This document shows, in pieces, positions 25,722 through 34,275 of a stretch of DNA of 64,000 bases (position 1 is the first letter of the stretch; each line of letters opens with the position of its first letter). The stretch lies in the NCBI RefSeq assembly GCF_014879975.1, contig NZ_CP062501.1, positions 1,364,001 to 1,428,000 on the forward strand, in the 5' to 3' direction. The notes under the pieces are model-generated. The model searched no databases and was not told the DNA's origin. It saw only the letters and a program-made list of their open reading frames with translations. This stretch comes from Vibrio bathopelagicus. GTDB taxonomy: Bacteria > Pseudomonadota > Gammaproteobacteria > Enterobacterales > Vibrionaceae. The position numbers and the translations under genes are program-made.

Positions 25722-26078
25722 CTATTCAATAATGACCCTAAAGACATCATTATTCACGCCACCCACATCCACTAATTCTCCAGTATCCATATGAAGTGAA
25801 GTGTTCAGTTGTCGAGTTGAGCGTGGTTGTTTCGTTTCTCGAATCACGAGCATATCGACTAGGTAACCAGAGTCTTGTTTTCGTACCGCACCAGAGAAAG
25901 TAACACTCTCTTTTCTATCGGCTCGCACGGAATTGAATGTTTTATCTTCTAACACACCCGCGGAGATCGATGTATCGCCATAAAACAACGTGATACTTGT
26001 TGGGTCGGGAGTTAACTTTTGATTGGATGAACACCCCATCATAGCTAAGCACAACATTAAAATAACTCGAAATTGCAT
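25722..26078 (-). CDS. Small lipoprotein of unknown function
   Basis: This 118-residue protein has a clear lipoprotein signal (LCLAMMGC followed by SSNQ, predicting outer-membrane sorting). The mature part has beta-strand-like segments and no recognisable domain. It lies just upstream of the GNAT gene, same strand. Confidence 0.65.
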   Translation of the reverse strand: MQFRVILMLCLAMMGCSSNQKLTPDPTSITLFYGDTSISAGVLEDKTFNSVRADRKESVTFSGAVRKQDSGYLVDMLVIRETKQPRSTRQLNTSLHMDTGELVDVGGVNNDVFRVIIE

Positions 26079-26233
26079 AAACTGGTTTTCTTACGTTAAG
26101 CGTCTGTTTTTCATATTAAAACACTTCACATCAATAAACACCATATGTCGGGCAGAAGCTTGTTTAGAGTAAGTTATGTAGTGAGGCTTAACGAAGGAGT
26201 TACGTCTTGAGATTGGGCTAGCTAATCAGAGAA

Positions 26234-26268
26234 TCGGCTCTAACTCCTTGTTCAGGAGTCAGAGCCGA
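26234..26268 (-). terminator. Long hairpin after the triple RidA gene
   Basis: A 15-bp stem with a single mismatch (outer arm TCGGCTCT/AGAGCCGA, inner arm ACTCCT/AGGAGT) encloses a five-base loop. It starts 36 bp after the stop codon of the triple RidA gene. No strong T run follows on either strand, so it may act as a 3' stability element or a weak terminator. Confidence 0.6.
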
Positions 26269-26303
26269 CATTTGATCGCTATTATCGAATTGGGTTCAGT
26301 GAA

Positions 26304-27551
26304 TTAAGCAACAACGTCTTGTGGAGGTGTTCCTTCGCAGTTAGAAACGACTGCATCAATTTGAATTAAAGCATTCATAGGAATCTCTGAAACCCCAACC
26401 ACCGTTCTTGCCGGTAAGTCAGCATTAAAGAATGTGGTGTAAATCTCGTTCACCGCATCAATATCTGAAATATCTTTAAGTTGAATATTGATCTTCACAG
26501 TATCGTCCATGTTGTGGTCAACACTTTCAATTATCGCCTTAATATTCTTAAGACATTGTTCAGCTTGCTCTTTTATACCACCAGCAACCACTTCATTGGT
26601 TTTCGGGTCTACAGGTAGTTGACCTGAAATATGGTTATAGTGAGAGAAAGCAACTGTGTGCGAATAAGGCATGAATGGTGCAGCAACCGTATTATTAGCT
26701 TCAATAACCAGTAGGCGTGTATCTTCTGGTAATTGCGGCGGTGTACCGTCGCCATGTGAAACGGACGTATCAATTTGAATTAGAGCGCCCATCGGTAGTT
26801 CAGCGGCATTAACAACCGTTCGCGCTGGTACATAACTTGGGAAGAACCTAGCACAAACTTCATTTACCTTTTCTGCATCTTCAATGTTTTTAAGGTAAAT
26901 AGTGGTTTTAACCACATCATTCATGACATGACCGATGCTCTCTAGAATCGTTTTAATGTTTGCTAAACATTGTGTCGTTTGTTCTGTGATACCACCTGAA
27001 ACCAACTCACCTGTATTTACATCGATAGGCAATTGAGCCGAAAGGTTGTTGTAATGAGAAAAAGCCGCTGTTTGCGTCGATACAGTACTTTGAGGAGCAT
27101 TATCCGTATTTCTTGATACCTTAACTAGCGCGCAAGGTGCTTGTGGTTTAGTGCCTTCACCGTTTGAAATAAGAGCATCCATTTGAACTAAAGCGTCACT
27201 GTTCGGTAGCGCAGCTACGCCCACGACTGTACGTGTAGGAAGGCTGTTGTGGAAGAAGCTTTTGTAGACTTCATCAATAGCATCGATATCAGAAATATTC
27301 TTAACGAAAACATTAATCTTCACGACATCATCCATAACATGATCGATGCTTTCAACAATGGCTTTAATATTATTTAAGCATTGTGCTGCTTGGTCTTTAA
27401 TATCGCCAATCACGACTTCACCTGTTTTAGGATCAACAGGTAATTGAGCTGAAAAGTTATTATAATGAGAAAAAGCGACCGTTTGTGTAGATACATAATT
27501 TATTGGTGCATTTTCAGTATTTCTTGAAATTTTAATGATATCGCTACTCAT
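26304..27551 (-). CDS. Fusion of three RidA-like domains
   Basis: The 415-residue protein contains three consecutive RidA-fold domains (about 4-131, 133-262 and 275-407). Each opens with a motif like TVAFSHYNNFSAQLPVD and contains a KINVFVKNISDIDAIDEVY-like helix. Each keeps the Arg equivalent to E. coli RidA Arg105 (Arg107, Arg244, Arg382), but the Glu120 position is Gln in all three (Gln123, Gln259, Gln397: LVQMD, LIQID, LIQID). RidA is normally a homotrimer of about 128-residue chains, so this may be a covalent trimer. Deaminase activity is uncertain. ATG at 27551 with AAGGAT upstream is the likely start; 27599 is less likely. Confidence 0.85.
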   Translation of the reverse strand: MSSDIIKISRNTENAPINYVSTQTVAFSHYNNFSAQLPVDPKTGEVVIGDIKDQAAQCLNNIKAIVESIDHVMDDVVKINVFVKNISDIDAIDEVYKSFFHNSLPTRTVVGVAALPNSDALVQMDALISNGEGTKPQAPCALVKVSRNTDNAPQSTVSTQTAAFSHYNNLSAQLPIDVNTGELVSGGITEQTTQCLANIKTILESIGHVMNDVVKTTIYLKNIEDAEKVNEVCARFFPSYVPARTVVNAAELPMGALIQIDTSVSHGDGTPPQLPEDTRLLVIEANNTVAAPFMPYSHTVAFSHYNHISGQLPVDPKTNEVVAGGIKEQAEQCLKNIKAIIESVDHNMDDTVKINIQLKDISDIDAVNEIYTTFFNADLPARTVVGVSEIPMNALIQIDAVVSNCEGTPPQDVVA

Positions 27552-28181
27552 CGGAATTATCCTTTTAATAATATAGGCATACGTATTTATATTTAACAAT
27601 CGTATTAGAAAGAATGATTAAAGTAGCGCCATGTTAAGTGAATATTTTTAAGGTAAACGTGATATCCATCAGACTCTCAGTTCACTAGAAATCAGCAAGT
27701 TACAGAATAATTAGTCACAACACGACTAATTATCCGTCACATTTGGCTTTATCAACTGCTAAATTCTCTTTAATTTTTAAACTATTCAATAATCCTGAAT
27801 ACTCTCTCAAGTAATGTGATGACTAATTTCCAAAATTTAGATGCTGTTTGATAGGTCGTTCACAATAAAACAGCCTTATTATCAGAACTAGTGAACTACA
27901 ACTAATATATCCTGCATAAACTCTTAAGCTATTTAACTAATTATTTTAAAGAGCCTATTTTATACAAGTACGTTAATAATATGTTCGATACTCAAATGCC
28001 AATAATCTAAAAAACCCATGGGTAGATACATTTACTCATATAATTAAACAAATGAGAGGTTCAGGATAACTACGTGAGAAAGGTGGTTGTAGTACTAAGA
28101 ATTGGTGCTTTCTGAAATTAAGATGGCGTCAACGATGAACGAGACACCATAACTTTTGGCACATAGTTTGTGGAAGAAGAA
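27552..28181. other. AT-rich intergenic region with no gene
   Basis: About 630 bp separate the triple RidA gene from the AraC regulator. I see no gene in it. A perfect palindrome at 27707-27733 is listed separately. The rest is AT-rich with no recognisable element. Confidence 0.6.
27707..27733. promoter_or_regulatory. Perfect 10-bp inverted repeat, likely operator
   Basis: ATAATTAGTC and GACTAATTAT are exact reverse complements separated by seven bases. The element lies 156-182 bp upstream of the triple RidA start codon, with no T run next to it, so an operator is more likely than a terminator. The binding protein is unknown. Confidence 0.55.
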
Positions 28182-29066
28182 CTAAACAGCTCTTGGGGTG
28201 GTATTGAAGTGACGCTTAAATTCGCGGCTGAATTGGGATGGGCTGGAATAGCCGACTCGGCGAGCAGCGTCGCTGATGCGCAAGCCTTCTAATTGGATCA
28301 GCTCTTTAGCTTTGTTGAGCCTTACCTTCTTCAGGTATTGAAGTGGTGACTCGAACGTTACGTTACGAAAGGCGTTGTGGAAGGCAGACACGCTCATGTT
28401 TGCTTCGTCGGCAAGCGATTGAACGGTAATGGTTTGGTCATACTCTTCATGTACTTTAGATAGTGCTTTGGCAACACGTGCGTAGTGGCCATCGTGATGG
28501 GCAAGATCAAACAATACGCGCCCTTCAGAGCCTGTCAGTGCGCGATAAACAATTTCACTGACGAGCGCATCGCCCAATATGTTGGCTTCGATGTCACAGT
28601 GCAGGGTTTTGATCAGTCGAGTAAAGCTGTCTAGCATTTGCTCTTCCATGGGTGTCGACTCTAAACCACTCGAGTTCTGCTTATGCTTGTTGCAGTAGCT
28701 TTCGAGAAAGCCTTGGTCTTCTAACTTTTTCACCAGACTGTGTAAACGCTGAGAATCAATGTTAATCGACAAACCAAGCAAGGGGTCACCATCAACAGGT
28801 AAGGCTTCGCACTCTAGTGGCATAGGCACACCGACGACTAGGTAATCACCCGCGGCGTAAGTAACAGGCCTTTCGCCGATATAGATATTCTTTTTACCCT
28901 GCCCAAGCATGATGATGCCAGACTGATAGGTAAAAGGTTGGCGTTGGTTGCCGCCGCTGCTTCGGTAAAACCAAACGCCCTCGATCTCAGTTTCTCTGAT
29001 CCCTTCGAGATCATCCCAACCTTTGTATTCAACGTAAGACTGCATTAACCGAGCGAGTGTATTCAT
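28182..29066 (-). CDS. yqhC: AraC-family regulator (YqhC-like)
   Basis: The 294-residue protein has an AraC_N cupin-like sensor domain (about 20-175; SGIIMLGQGKKNIYIGERPVTYAAGDYLVVG) and two C-terminal AraC helix-turn-helix motifs (about 190-285; SVSAFHNAFRNVTFESPLQYLKK and GYSSPSQFSREFKRHF). It is divergent from a yqhD gene, exactly the arrangement of yqhC-yqhD in E. coli, where YqhC activates yqhD in response to aldehydes. The ATG at 29066 fits the family N-terminus better than the 27-residue longer start. The symbol rests on context and family. Confidence 0.8.
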   Translation of the reverse strand: MNTLARLMQSYVEYKGWDDLEGIRETEIEGVWFYRSSGGNQRQPFTYQSGIIMLGQGKKNIYIGERPVTYAAGDYLVVGVPMPLECEALPVDGDPLLGLSINIDSQRLHSLVKKLEDQGFLESYCNKHKQNSSGLESTPMEEQMLDSFTRLIKTLHCDIEANILGDALVSEIVYRALTGSEGRVLFDLAHHDGHYARVAKALSKVHEEYDQTITVQSLADEANMSVSAFHNAFRNVTFESPLQYLKKVRLNKAKELIQLEGLRISDAARRVGYSSPSQFSREFKRHFNTTPRAV

Positions 29067-29259
29067 AACTGGTGATATTCCATTCAAGGTGCGGAGTGTA
29101 TTTGCACAAAAGTCCAAAAAGAATAACAACTTTGTAGAAATAGGCAATTAATTTGGAGAAACTGGTCTTCACCACCCTAGTTTCCTGTACTAATATGCAA
29201 ATATAGAATTTGAGCAATACATCAGAATAAAAAATCTAGCTTTACACAAGGAACCTACA

Positions 29260-30408
29260 ATGCAATTTACTTATGTTAACCCTACTGTGATTCACTTCGG
29301 CCAAGGCCAAATCAACGCTATCAGCCAAGCGGTTGATACTTCTAAGAAAGTGCTTGTCATCTACGGTGGCGGTTCAATCAAAAGCAATGGCGTTTACGAC
29401 CAAGTAGTCGCATCTCTTAAAGATCACGCTTGGATTGAGTTTGCTGGTGTTGAAGCAAACCCAACGAAAGAGACGCTAGACAAAGCCGTCGCTCTTGTTA
29501 AAGAAGAAAACGTAGAGTTTATTATCGCTGTTGGCGGTGGTTCGGTAATCGACGGTTCTAAGTACGTTGCTGCAGCGGCTAAATACGACGGTGACGGTTG
29601 GGACATCCTAGCGGGCAAACATCAAGTAACGGAAGCAACACCAATCGGTGCAGTACTGACGCTTCCTGCTACGGGTTCTGAATCTAACATGGGTGCAGTA
29701 ATTACGCGTAAAGCGACTCAAGAGAAGCTGGCATTCATGAACCCTGCAGTACAGCCTAAATTTGCGGTAATGGATCCAGATGTAATGAAGTCTCTGCCTG
29801 AACGCCAATTGATTAACGGTCTCGTTGATGCTTGGGTACACGTTTGTGAGCAATACATCACGATGCCAACAGATGCGATGGTTCAAGACGGTTACGCAGA
29901 AACACTACTGAAAAACCTACTTGTACTGGGTGAGCAATACGACGAGCGTGATAACGACGCATGGCGTGCAAATCTAATGTGGACAGCAAACCAAGCACTT
30001 AACGGTCTGATTGGCACGGGTGTTCCTCAAGATTGGGCAACACACATGATTGGCCATGAGTTCACAGCACTATGGCACGTAGACCACGCACGTTCACTTG
30101 CGATTGTTCAACCTTCACTACTTCGCAACCAAATCGAAGCGAAGCGTGGCAAGTTAGAGCAAATGGGTCGTAACGTATTTGGCCTAGAAGCAGGTGCTGA
30201 CTTGGCAGAGCGTACTATCGATGCAATCGAAGCGTTCTACCACAGCCTAGACGTTGCAACTATATTCGACGGCTACGAAGCAACCAAAACGGCAGCAATC
30301 GACAACGTTGTTGCTCAGCTTGAATCACACGGTTACCTGCAACTTGGTGAGAACCAGGCAATCACCCCAGAGAAAACACGTGAGATTCTAGAGTCTGCGA
30401 TTCAATAA
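29260..30408 (+). CDS. yqhD: YqhD, NADPH-dependent aldehyde reductase (iron/zinc alcohol dehydrogenase family)
   Basis: The 382-residue protein is a group III metal-dependent alcohol dehydrogenase close to E. coli YqhD. It has the NADPH-binding GGGSVIDGSKY, the substrate/cofactor motif LPATGSESNMGAV, and the metal-ligand set of Asp190 and His194 (LVDAWVH) with two histidines in HMIGHEFTALWHVDHA. It reduces short-chain and lipid-peroxidation aldehydes. The ribosome site AAGGAA precedes the ATG. The divergent AraC gene probably activates it. Confidence 0.93.
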   Translation: MQFTYVNPTVIHFGQGQINAISQAVDTSKKVLVIYGGGSIKSNGVYDQVVASLKDHAWIEFAGVEANPTKETLDKAVALVKEENVEFIIAVGGGSVIDGSKYVAAAAKYDGDGWDILAGKHQVTEATPIGAVLTLPATGSESNMGAVITRKATQEKLAFMNPAVQPKFAVMDPDVMKSLPERQLINGLVDAWVHVCEQYITMPTDAMVQDGYAETLLKNLLVLGEQYDERDNDAWRANLMWTANQALNGLIGTGVPQDWATHMIGHEFTALWHVDHARSLAIVQPSLLRNQIEAKRGKLEQMGRNVFGLEAGADLAERTIDAIEAFYHSLDVATIFDGYEATKTAAIDNVVAQLESHGYLQLGENQAITPEKTREILESAIQ

Positions 30409-30505
30409 GATCCGCTAGAATAGAGAGAAAGCAAAGGTAGCGGTCATACAAAGATGAATTTTCACATCTGACTGAACCTATTGCTTTTTTCTTTCGTACA
30501 ACAGA

Positions 30506-30534
30506 AGCAGCGTTCATTTTGGGCGCTGCTTTTT
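30506..30534 (+). terminator. Terminator after yqhD
   Basis: AGCAGCG and CGCTGCT form a 7-bp GC-rich stem around an 11-base loop, followed by TTTT. It lies about 100 bp downstream of yqhD and separates it from the ABC transporter genes. Confidence 0.75.
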
Positions 30535-30633
30535 AATTGGCCCGACAAGATGCTATTAAATTCTCTTAAGTCCCTAATTTTATGTGCAATCATATTTCCA
30601 TATTGTTAAGGTAAACCTGTCTCTTTACTAGGT

Positions 30634-31380
30634 ATGAATAACGATTTGAACAATCTCAAGGAAATGGTTAAGTTTAAGTCACTTAACAAGTGGTATGGTG
30701 ATTTTCATGCCCTAAAGGATATCGATTTAAATATTGAACAGGGAGAGATAGTGGTGATTTGCGGGCCGTCTGGTTCAGGTAAATCAACCTTGATCCGCTG
30801 TATCAATCAGCTAGAACCCTTCGAAAGTGGTGAGCTTTCCGTGCTAGAACAAGCGCTTCCGTGTAGGTTCAACACTCCAGGCCAAGTCGGAATGGTGTTT
30901 CAGCACTTCCATTTGTTCCCCCATCTTACTGTGCTTGAAAACCTGACTCTGTCTCCAATTCGTACGCTCAAAAAAAGCAAAGAAGAAGCAGAGAAAACCG
31001 CGATGCACTATCTCGAATGTGTGCACATTGCCGAGCAAGCGAATAAGTACCCCGCTCAGCTTTCTGGGGGCCAACAACAACGTGTTGCGATTGCTCGCTC
31101 TCTTTGTATGAAACCTGAATTACTTCTGTTTGATGAACCAACATCTGCCCTTGATCCAGAAATGATCAACGAGGTACTCGATGTAATGGTAGAACTGGCA
31201 AGTGAAGGCATCACCATGGTGTGTGTGACACATGAAATGGGCTTTGCAAAGCGTGTTGCCGACCGTGTCATTTTTATGGATGAAGGACAAATCGTGGAGT
31301 CCAATACACCACAATGTCTGTTCGAGAGTCCTCAACATGAGCGTACTCAAGCGTTCCTAAATCAGATTCTGACTTACTGA
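30634..31380 (+). CDS. Polar amino-acid ABC transporter ATPase
   Basis: The 248-residue protein has all ABC ATPase motifs in order: Walker [11 protein letters not shown]-loop FQHFHLFPH, signature LSGGQQQR, Walker [13 protein letters not shown] and switch His in CVTHEM. It is of the GlnQ/GltL/AapP type that powers uptake of polar amino acids. The stop codon overlaps the start of the next permease (TGATG), indicating translational coupling. An internal ATG at 30664 is an alternative start. Confidence 0.9.
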   Translation: MNNDLNNLKEMVKFKSLNKWYGDFHALKDIDLNIEQGEIVVICGPSGSGKSTLIRCINQLEPFESGELSVLEQALPCRFNTPGQVGMVFQHFHLFPHLTVLENLTLSPIRTLKKSKEEAEKTAMHYLECVHIAEQANKYPAQLSGGQQQRVAIARSLCMKPELLLFDEPTSALDPEMINEVLDVMVELASEGITMVCVTHEMGFAKRVADRVIFMDEGQIVESNTPQCLFESPQHERTQAFLNQILTY

Positions 31381-32177
31381 TGCTGTTTAAAATAGTGAAA
31401 CCTGCCCTATCTGCATTAGTACAAATTATTGTGCTCGCTGCGGCTGTTATCTGGATCATCGATTCTGGCGCGCAAACCATGGGATACAGCTGGCAATGGG
31501 AGCGAGTACCTGACTACATCGCCTTTTATGAAGACGGTGAATGGTGGCCTGCAGAATTGATGGAAGGACTACTCGTCACCATCAATATCTCTTTGATTTC
31601 TTTGGTCGCTACGCTAATTATTGGTTTGACCACGGCCCTGTTACGCAACTCTAATTCCGTAGTTGGTCGTACCCTCGCCACCAGCTATGTCGAGCTGATT
31701 CGTAATACGCCATTACTAGTACAAATTTATTTGCTCTATTTTGTGTTTGGTCCTGTACTGGGGCTGGATCGCTTTAGCACTGCCGTTTTAGCCTTGGCAC
31801 TTTTCCAAGGGGCTTACACCGCCGAGATATTTCGTGCCGGTTTAAATGGCATTGCGAAAGGACAATTTGAAGCAGCTCAATCTTTGGGCTTATCAAAGAC
31901 CTATACTTATTGGGATGTAATTCTTCCTCAAGTGGTACAACGCACGTTGCCACCTCTGACAAATGAAGTGATCTCTCTCATCAAAAACTCTTCGATTGTC
32001 AGTGTCATGGCTATTTTCGACCTGACAACCGAAGCCAGAAACATTGTTTCTGAAACCGCGATGCCATTTGAGATCTGGTTCTCTGTGGCGATCATTTATC
32101 TCGCACTTACACTTTCACTTTCTGCCGTTGCAGCTTGGCTTGAGCATAAGCTCGGAGCTAACTGGCGAACACAATAA
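31380..32177 (+). CDS. Polar amino-acid ABC permease 1
   Basis: This 265-residue protein has a His/Glu/Gln/Arg-type permease domain with about five transmembrane segments. The EAA loop that contacts the ATPase is KGQFEAAQSLGLS followed by LPQVVQRTLPPLTNE. An aromatic-rich stretch (SWQWERVPDYI) lies between the first hydrophobic segment and the permease core, echoed in the second permease. It overlaps the ATPase gene and is followed 12 bp later by the binding-protein gene. Confidence 0.9.
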   Translation: MLFKIVKPALSALVQIIVLAAAVIWIIDSGAQTMGYSWQWERVPDYIAFYEDGEWWPAELMEGLLVTINISLISLVATLIIGLTTALLRNSNSVVGRTLATSYVELIRNTPLLVQIYLLYFVFGPVLGLDRFSTAVLALALFQGAYTAEIFRAGLNGIAKGQFEAAQSLGLSKTYTYWDVILPQVVQRTLPPLTNEVISLIKNSSIVSVMAIFDLTTEARNIVSETAMPFEIWFSVAIIYLALTLSLSAVAAWLEHKLGANWRTQ

Positions 32178-32189
32178 GGATTTATCAGC

Positions 32190-32999
32190 ATGAAGCTATT
32201 TAAAACCGCTATCACCGCTTTACTTGCGCTTGCCGTGAGTTTGCCTGCACTTGCATCTGAAACGCCTAACCTAGACAAAATCAACGATCGTGGCTCTCTA
32301 CGTGTCGGTATGTCGACTTTTGTTCCTTGGGCGATGCGTAACAAACAAGGCGATCTTGTTGGCTTTGAAATCGATGTAGCAAAACGTCTTGCTGAAGATT
32401 CAGGCTGGAAAGTTGAATTCGTACCGACGGCATGGGATGGCATTATTCCTTCTCTACTCTCGAACAAGTTTGATGTAATCATCGGAGGTATGTCTATCAC
32501 TGAAGCACGTGCTAAAAGCGTTCTGTTCACTGAACCTTACTCTCATTCAGGCGTTCAACTCGCGGCTAATAAAAAGCTAGCAGAAGGTTTTACCCAAATC
32601 TCTGATTTTGATTCTCGCCGCGTAAAAATTGCTGCGCGTCGTGGTGCTTTCACGGTTCAAGTAGCTCGTGAAACCTTCCCGAAAGCAAAAGTCCTTCAGT
32701 TTGATGACGACGCTCAAGCGTTCCAAGAAGTGCTAAACGGCAATGCACACGCGGTTATCGCATCTAGCCCGAAACCAGAACACGAAGCGATCAAAAACGC
32801 AGATACGCTATTCATTCCATTTGAAGAGCGTCTGTCAAAAGGTAACGAAGCATTTGCTGTACGCCTAGGCGAAACAGACAAAACAGAGTTCTTTAACGCG
32901 TGGATCAAAGCACGTACTGAAGACGGTTGGTTGAAAGAGCGTTACGAGTACTGGTTCTCTACTCTAGATTGGCAAGATCAGATTGCTCAAGGCCAGTAA
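32190..32999 (+). CDS. Periplasmic amino-acid-binding protein
   Basis: The 269-residue protein has a cleavable signal peptide ending near ALASE and a family 3 extracellular solute-binding domain. Motifs are LRVGMSTFVPWAM, GFEIDVAKRLAED, TAWDGIIPSLLSNKFDVIIGG and SITEARAKSVLFTEPY, the last carrying the Arg that binds the amino-acid carboxylate. It delivers a polar amino acid to the two permeases on either side. Specificity cannot be set from the residues I can see. Confidence 0.92.
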   Translation: MKLFKTAITALLALAVSLPALASETPNLDKINDRGSLRVGMSTFVPWAMRNKQGDLVGFEIDVAKRLAEDSGWKVEFVPTAWDGIIPSLLSNKFDVIIGGMSITEARAKSVLFTEPYSHSGVQLAANKKLAEGFTQISDFDSRRVKIAARRGAFTVQVARETFPKAKVLQFDDDAQAFQEVLNGNAHAVIASSPKPEHEAIKNADTLFIPFEERLSKGNEAFAVRLGETDKTEFFNAWIKARTEDGWLKERYEYWFSTLDWQDQIAQGQ

Positions 33000-33144
33000 T
33001 CTGAAGCTGAGTTCATCTTTTTAAGTATGGATTGGTCGAAGAATCAAGGCATTGCGCTATTTGCACTGCCTTCTCATCGACAACTTAAATCGCTTTGGAT
33101 CCAAGCAACAATTCAATAATAATTAATGTTTAAACAGGAATGAC

Positions 33145-34071
33145 GTGAGTAGTACTAGCGCATTATCAACGCCCAAGCCCAACCTTCACATGAAGCCTTG
33201 GTATCAACGCCTTAATCTCTTAGATGGTGTGTTGTTTGCCATCATTTGTGCGTTCGCAGGTTGGCTTTATTATCGTTCTTCTGTCGGTATTAACTATCAG
33301 TGGCGATGGGAAGACGCGTTCACGTTAATCTTTATTCCACCTTCTCAAGGCAGTATTCCTTATTTCTTTCAAGGCTTGGTCGCAACATTGCGTTTGAGCT
33401 TATGGAGCATGGTATTAGCGCTCTCTTTCGGCACACTGTTAGGGGTAGCAAGACACTCTAAGATCGCTTTCTTCAAAACACCGGCACTGATTTTCATCCA
33501 ATTGGTTCGAAACATTCCTCCACTGGTGTTCGTGTTTATCTTTTATTTCTTTGTTTCTAACCAGCTGATCCCTCTGCTTGGCTTAGAAAGTATTTTACGT
33601 GAACATAATGGTGAGATTAACCAGCTTCAAGCCTTCTTTTTTGGCCCTGCTAACCTTTGGGAAAACTTAGCTTCTGGCGTGATCTGTATTGGCCTGCTCT
33701 CTTCGGCTTATATCGCTGAGGTGATTCGAGCTGGCTTAGAAAGCATTCCTAAAGGCCAATGGGAAGCAGCTGACTCTCTCGGCTTGTCGGCATTTTCTAA
33801 ATATCGATATGTGGTAGGCCCACAGGTATTAACCGCGATTACGCCGCCCTTAGCGGGCCAAGCAATCTCGCTAGTCAAAGACACCTCGATTGTGTCGCTG
33901 ATTTCGATTCAAGAAATGACGTTTGTTGGTACTGAAATGGCGAACTCTTCCGGTTTGATCTTCGAGATCTGGTTGATTGTAGGCTTCGTATATTTTGCTT
34001 TGTGCTTTGCACTTTCGCGCCTGTTCAAAGTGATTGAGCAACGTTCTAGTGCCTACCTTAATCATCAATAA
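33145..34071 (+). CDS. Polar amino-acid ABC permease 2
   Basis: The 308-residue protein starts at GTG with AGGA upstream. It is the second permease: a transmembrane segment (about 25-45), an aromatic stretch (NYQWRWEDAF) like that of permease 1, and a permease core with the EAA loop KGQWEAADSLGLS. The two permeases likely form a heterodimer. It lies 145 bp after the binding-protein gene, so it may be separately translated or partly separately controlled, but no terminator is visible in the gap. Confidence 0.9.
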   Translation: MSSTSALSTPKPNLHMKPWYQRLNLLDGVLFAIICAFAGWLYYRSSVGINYQWRWEDAFTLIFIPPSQGSIPYFFQGLVATLRLSLWSMVLALSFGTLLGVARHSKIAFFKTPALIFIQLVRNIPPLVFVFIFYFFVSNQLIPLLGLESILREHNGEINQLQAFFFGPANLWENLASGVICIGLLSSAYIAEVIRAGLESIPKGQWEAADSLGLSAFSKYRYVVGPQVLTAITPPLAGQAISLVKDTSIVSLISIQEMTFVGTEMANSSGLIFEIWLIVGFVYFALCFALSRLFKVIEQRSSAYLNHQ

Positions 34072-34139
34072 TAGAACGAGTAACACCACCAACTGAATAC
34101 ATTGATTCACCAGACTATTCATCACCCTTATCAATTTCA

Positions 34140-34170
34140 CCTGATTGGTTTAAGCCATTGACCAATCAGG
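34140..34170 (+). terminator. Hairpin after the ABC operon
   Basis: CCTGATTGG and CCAATCAGG form a perfect 9-bp stem with a 13-base loop, 69 bp after the second permease stop. The following bases (ATTAATCC) are not a T run, so strength is uncertain. Confidence 0.5.
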
Positions 34171-34275
34171 ATTAATCCCCTCCAATTTCTTCTTCGAAAC
34201 ACAGCAAAATACTTGTCTAATCACTATACTTAAAGTATCGAACTACGTTGATTCATCTCAAGGACATCACTCAAC

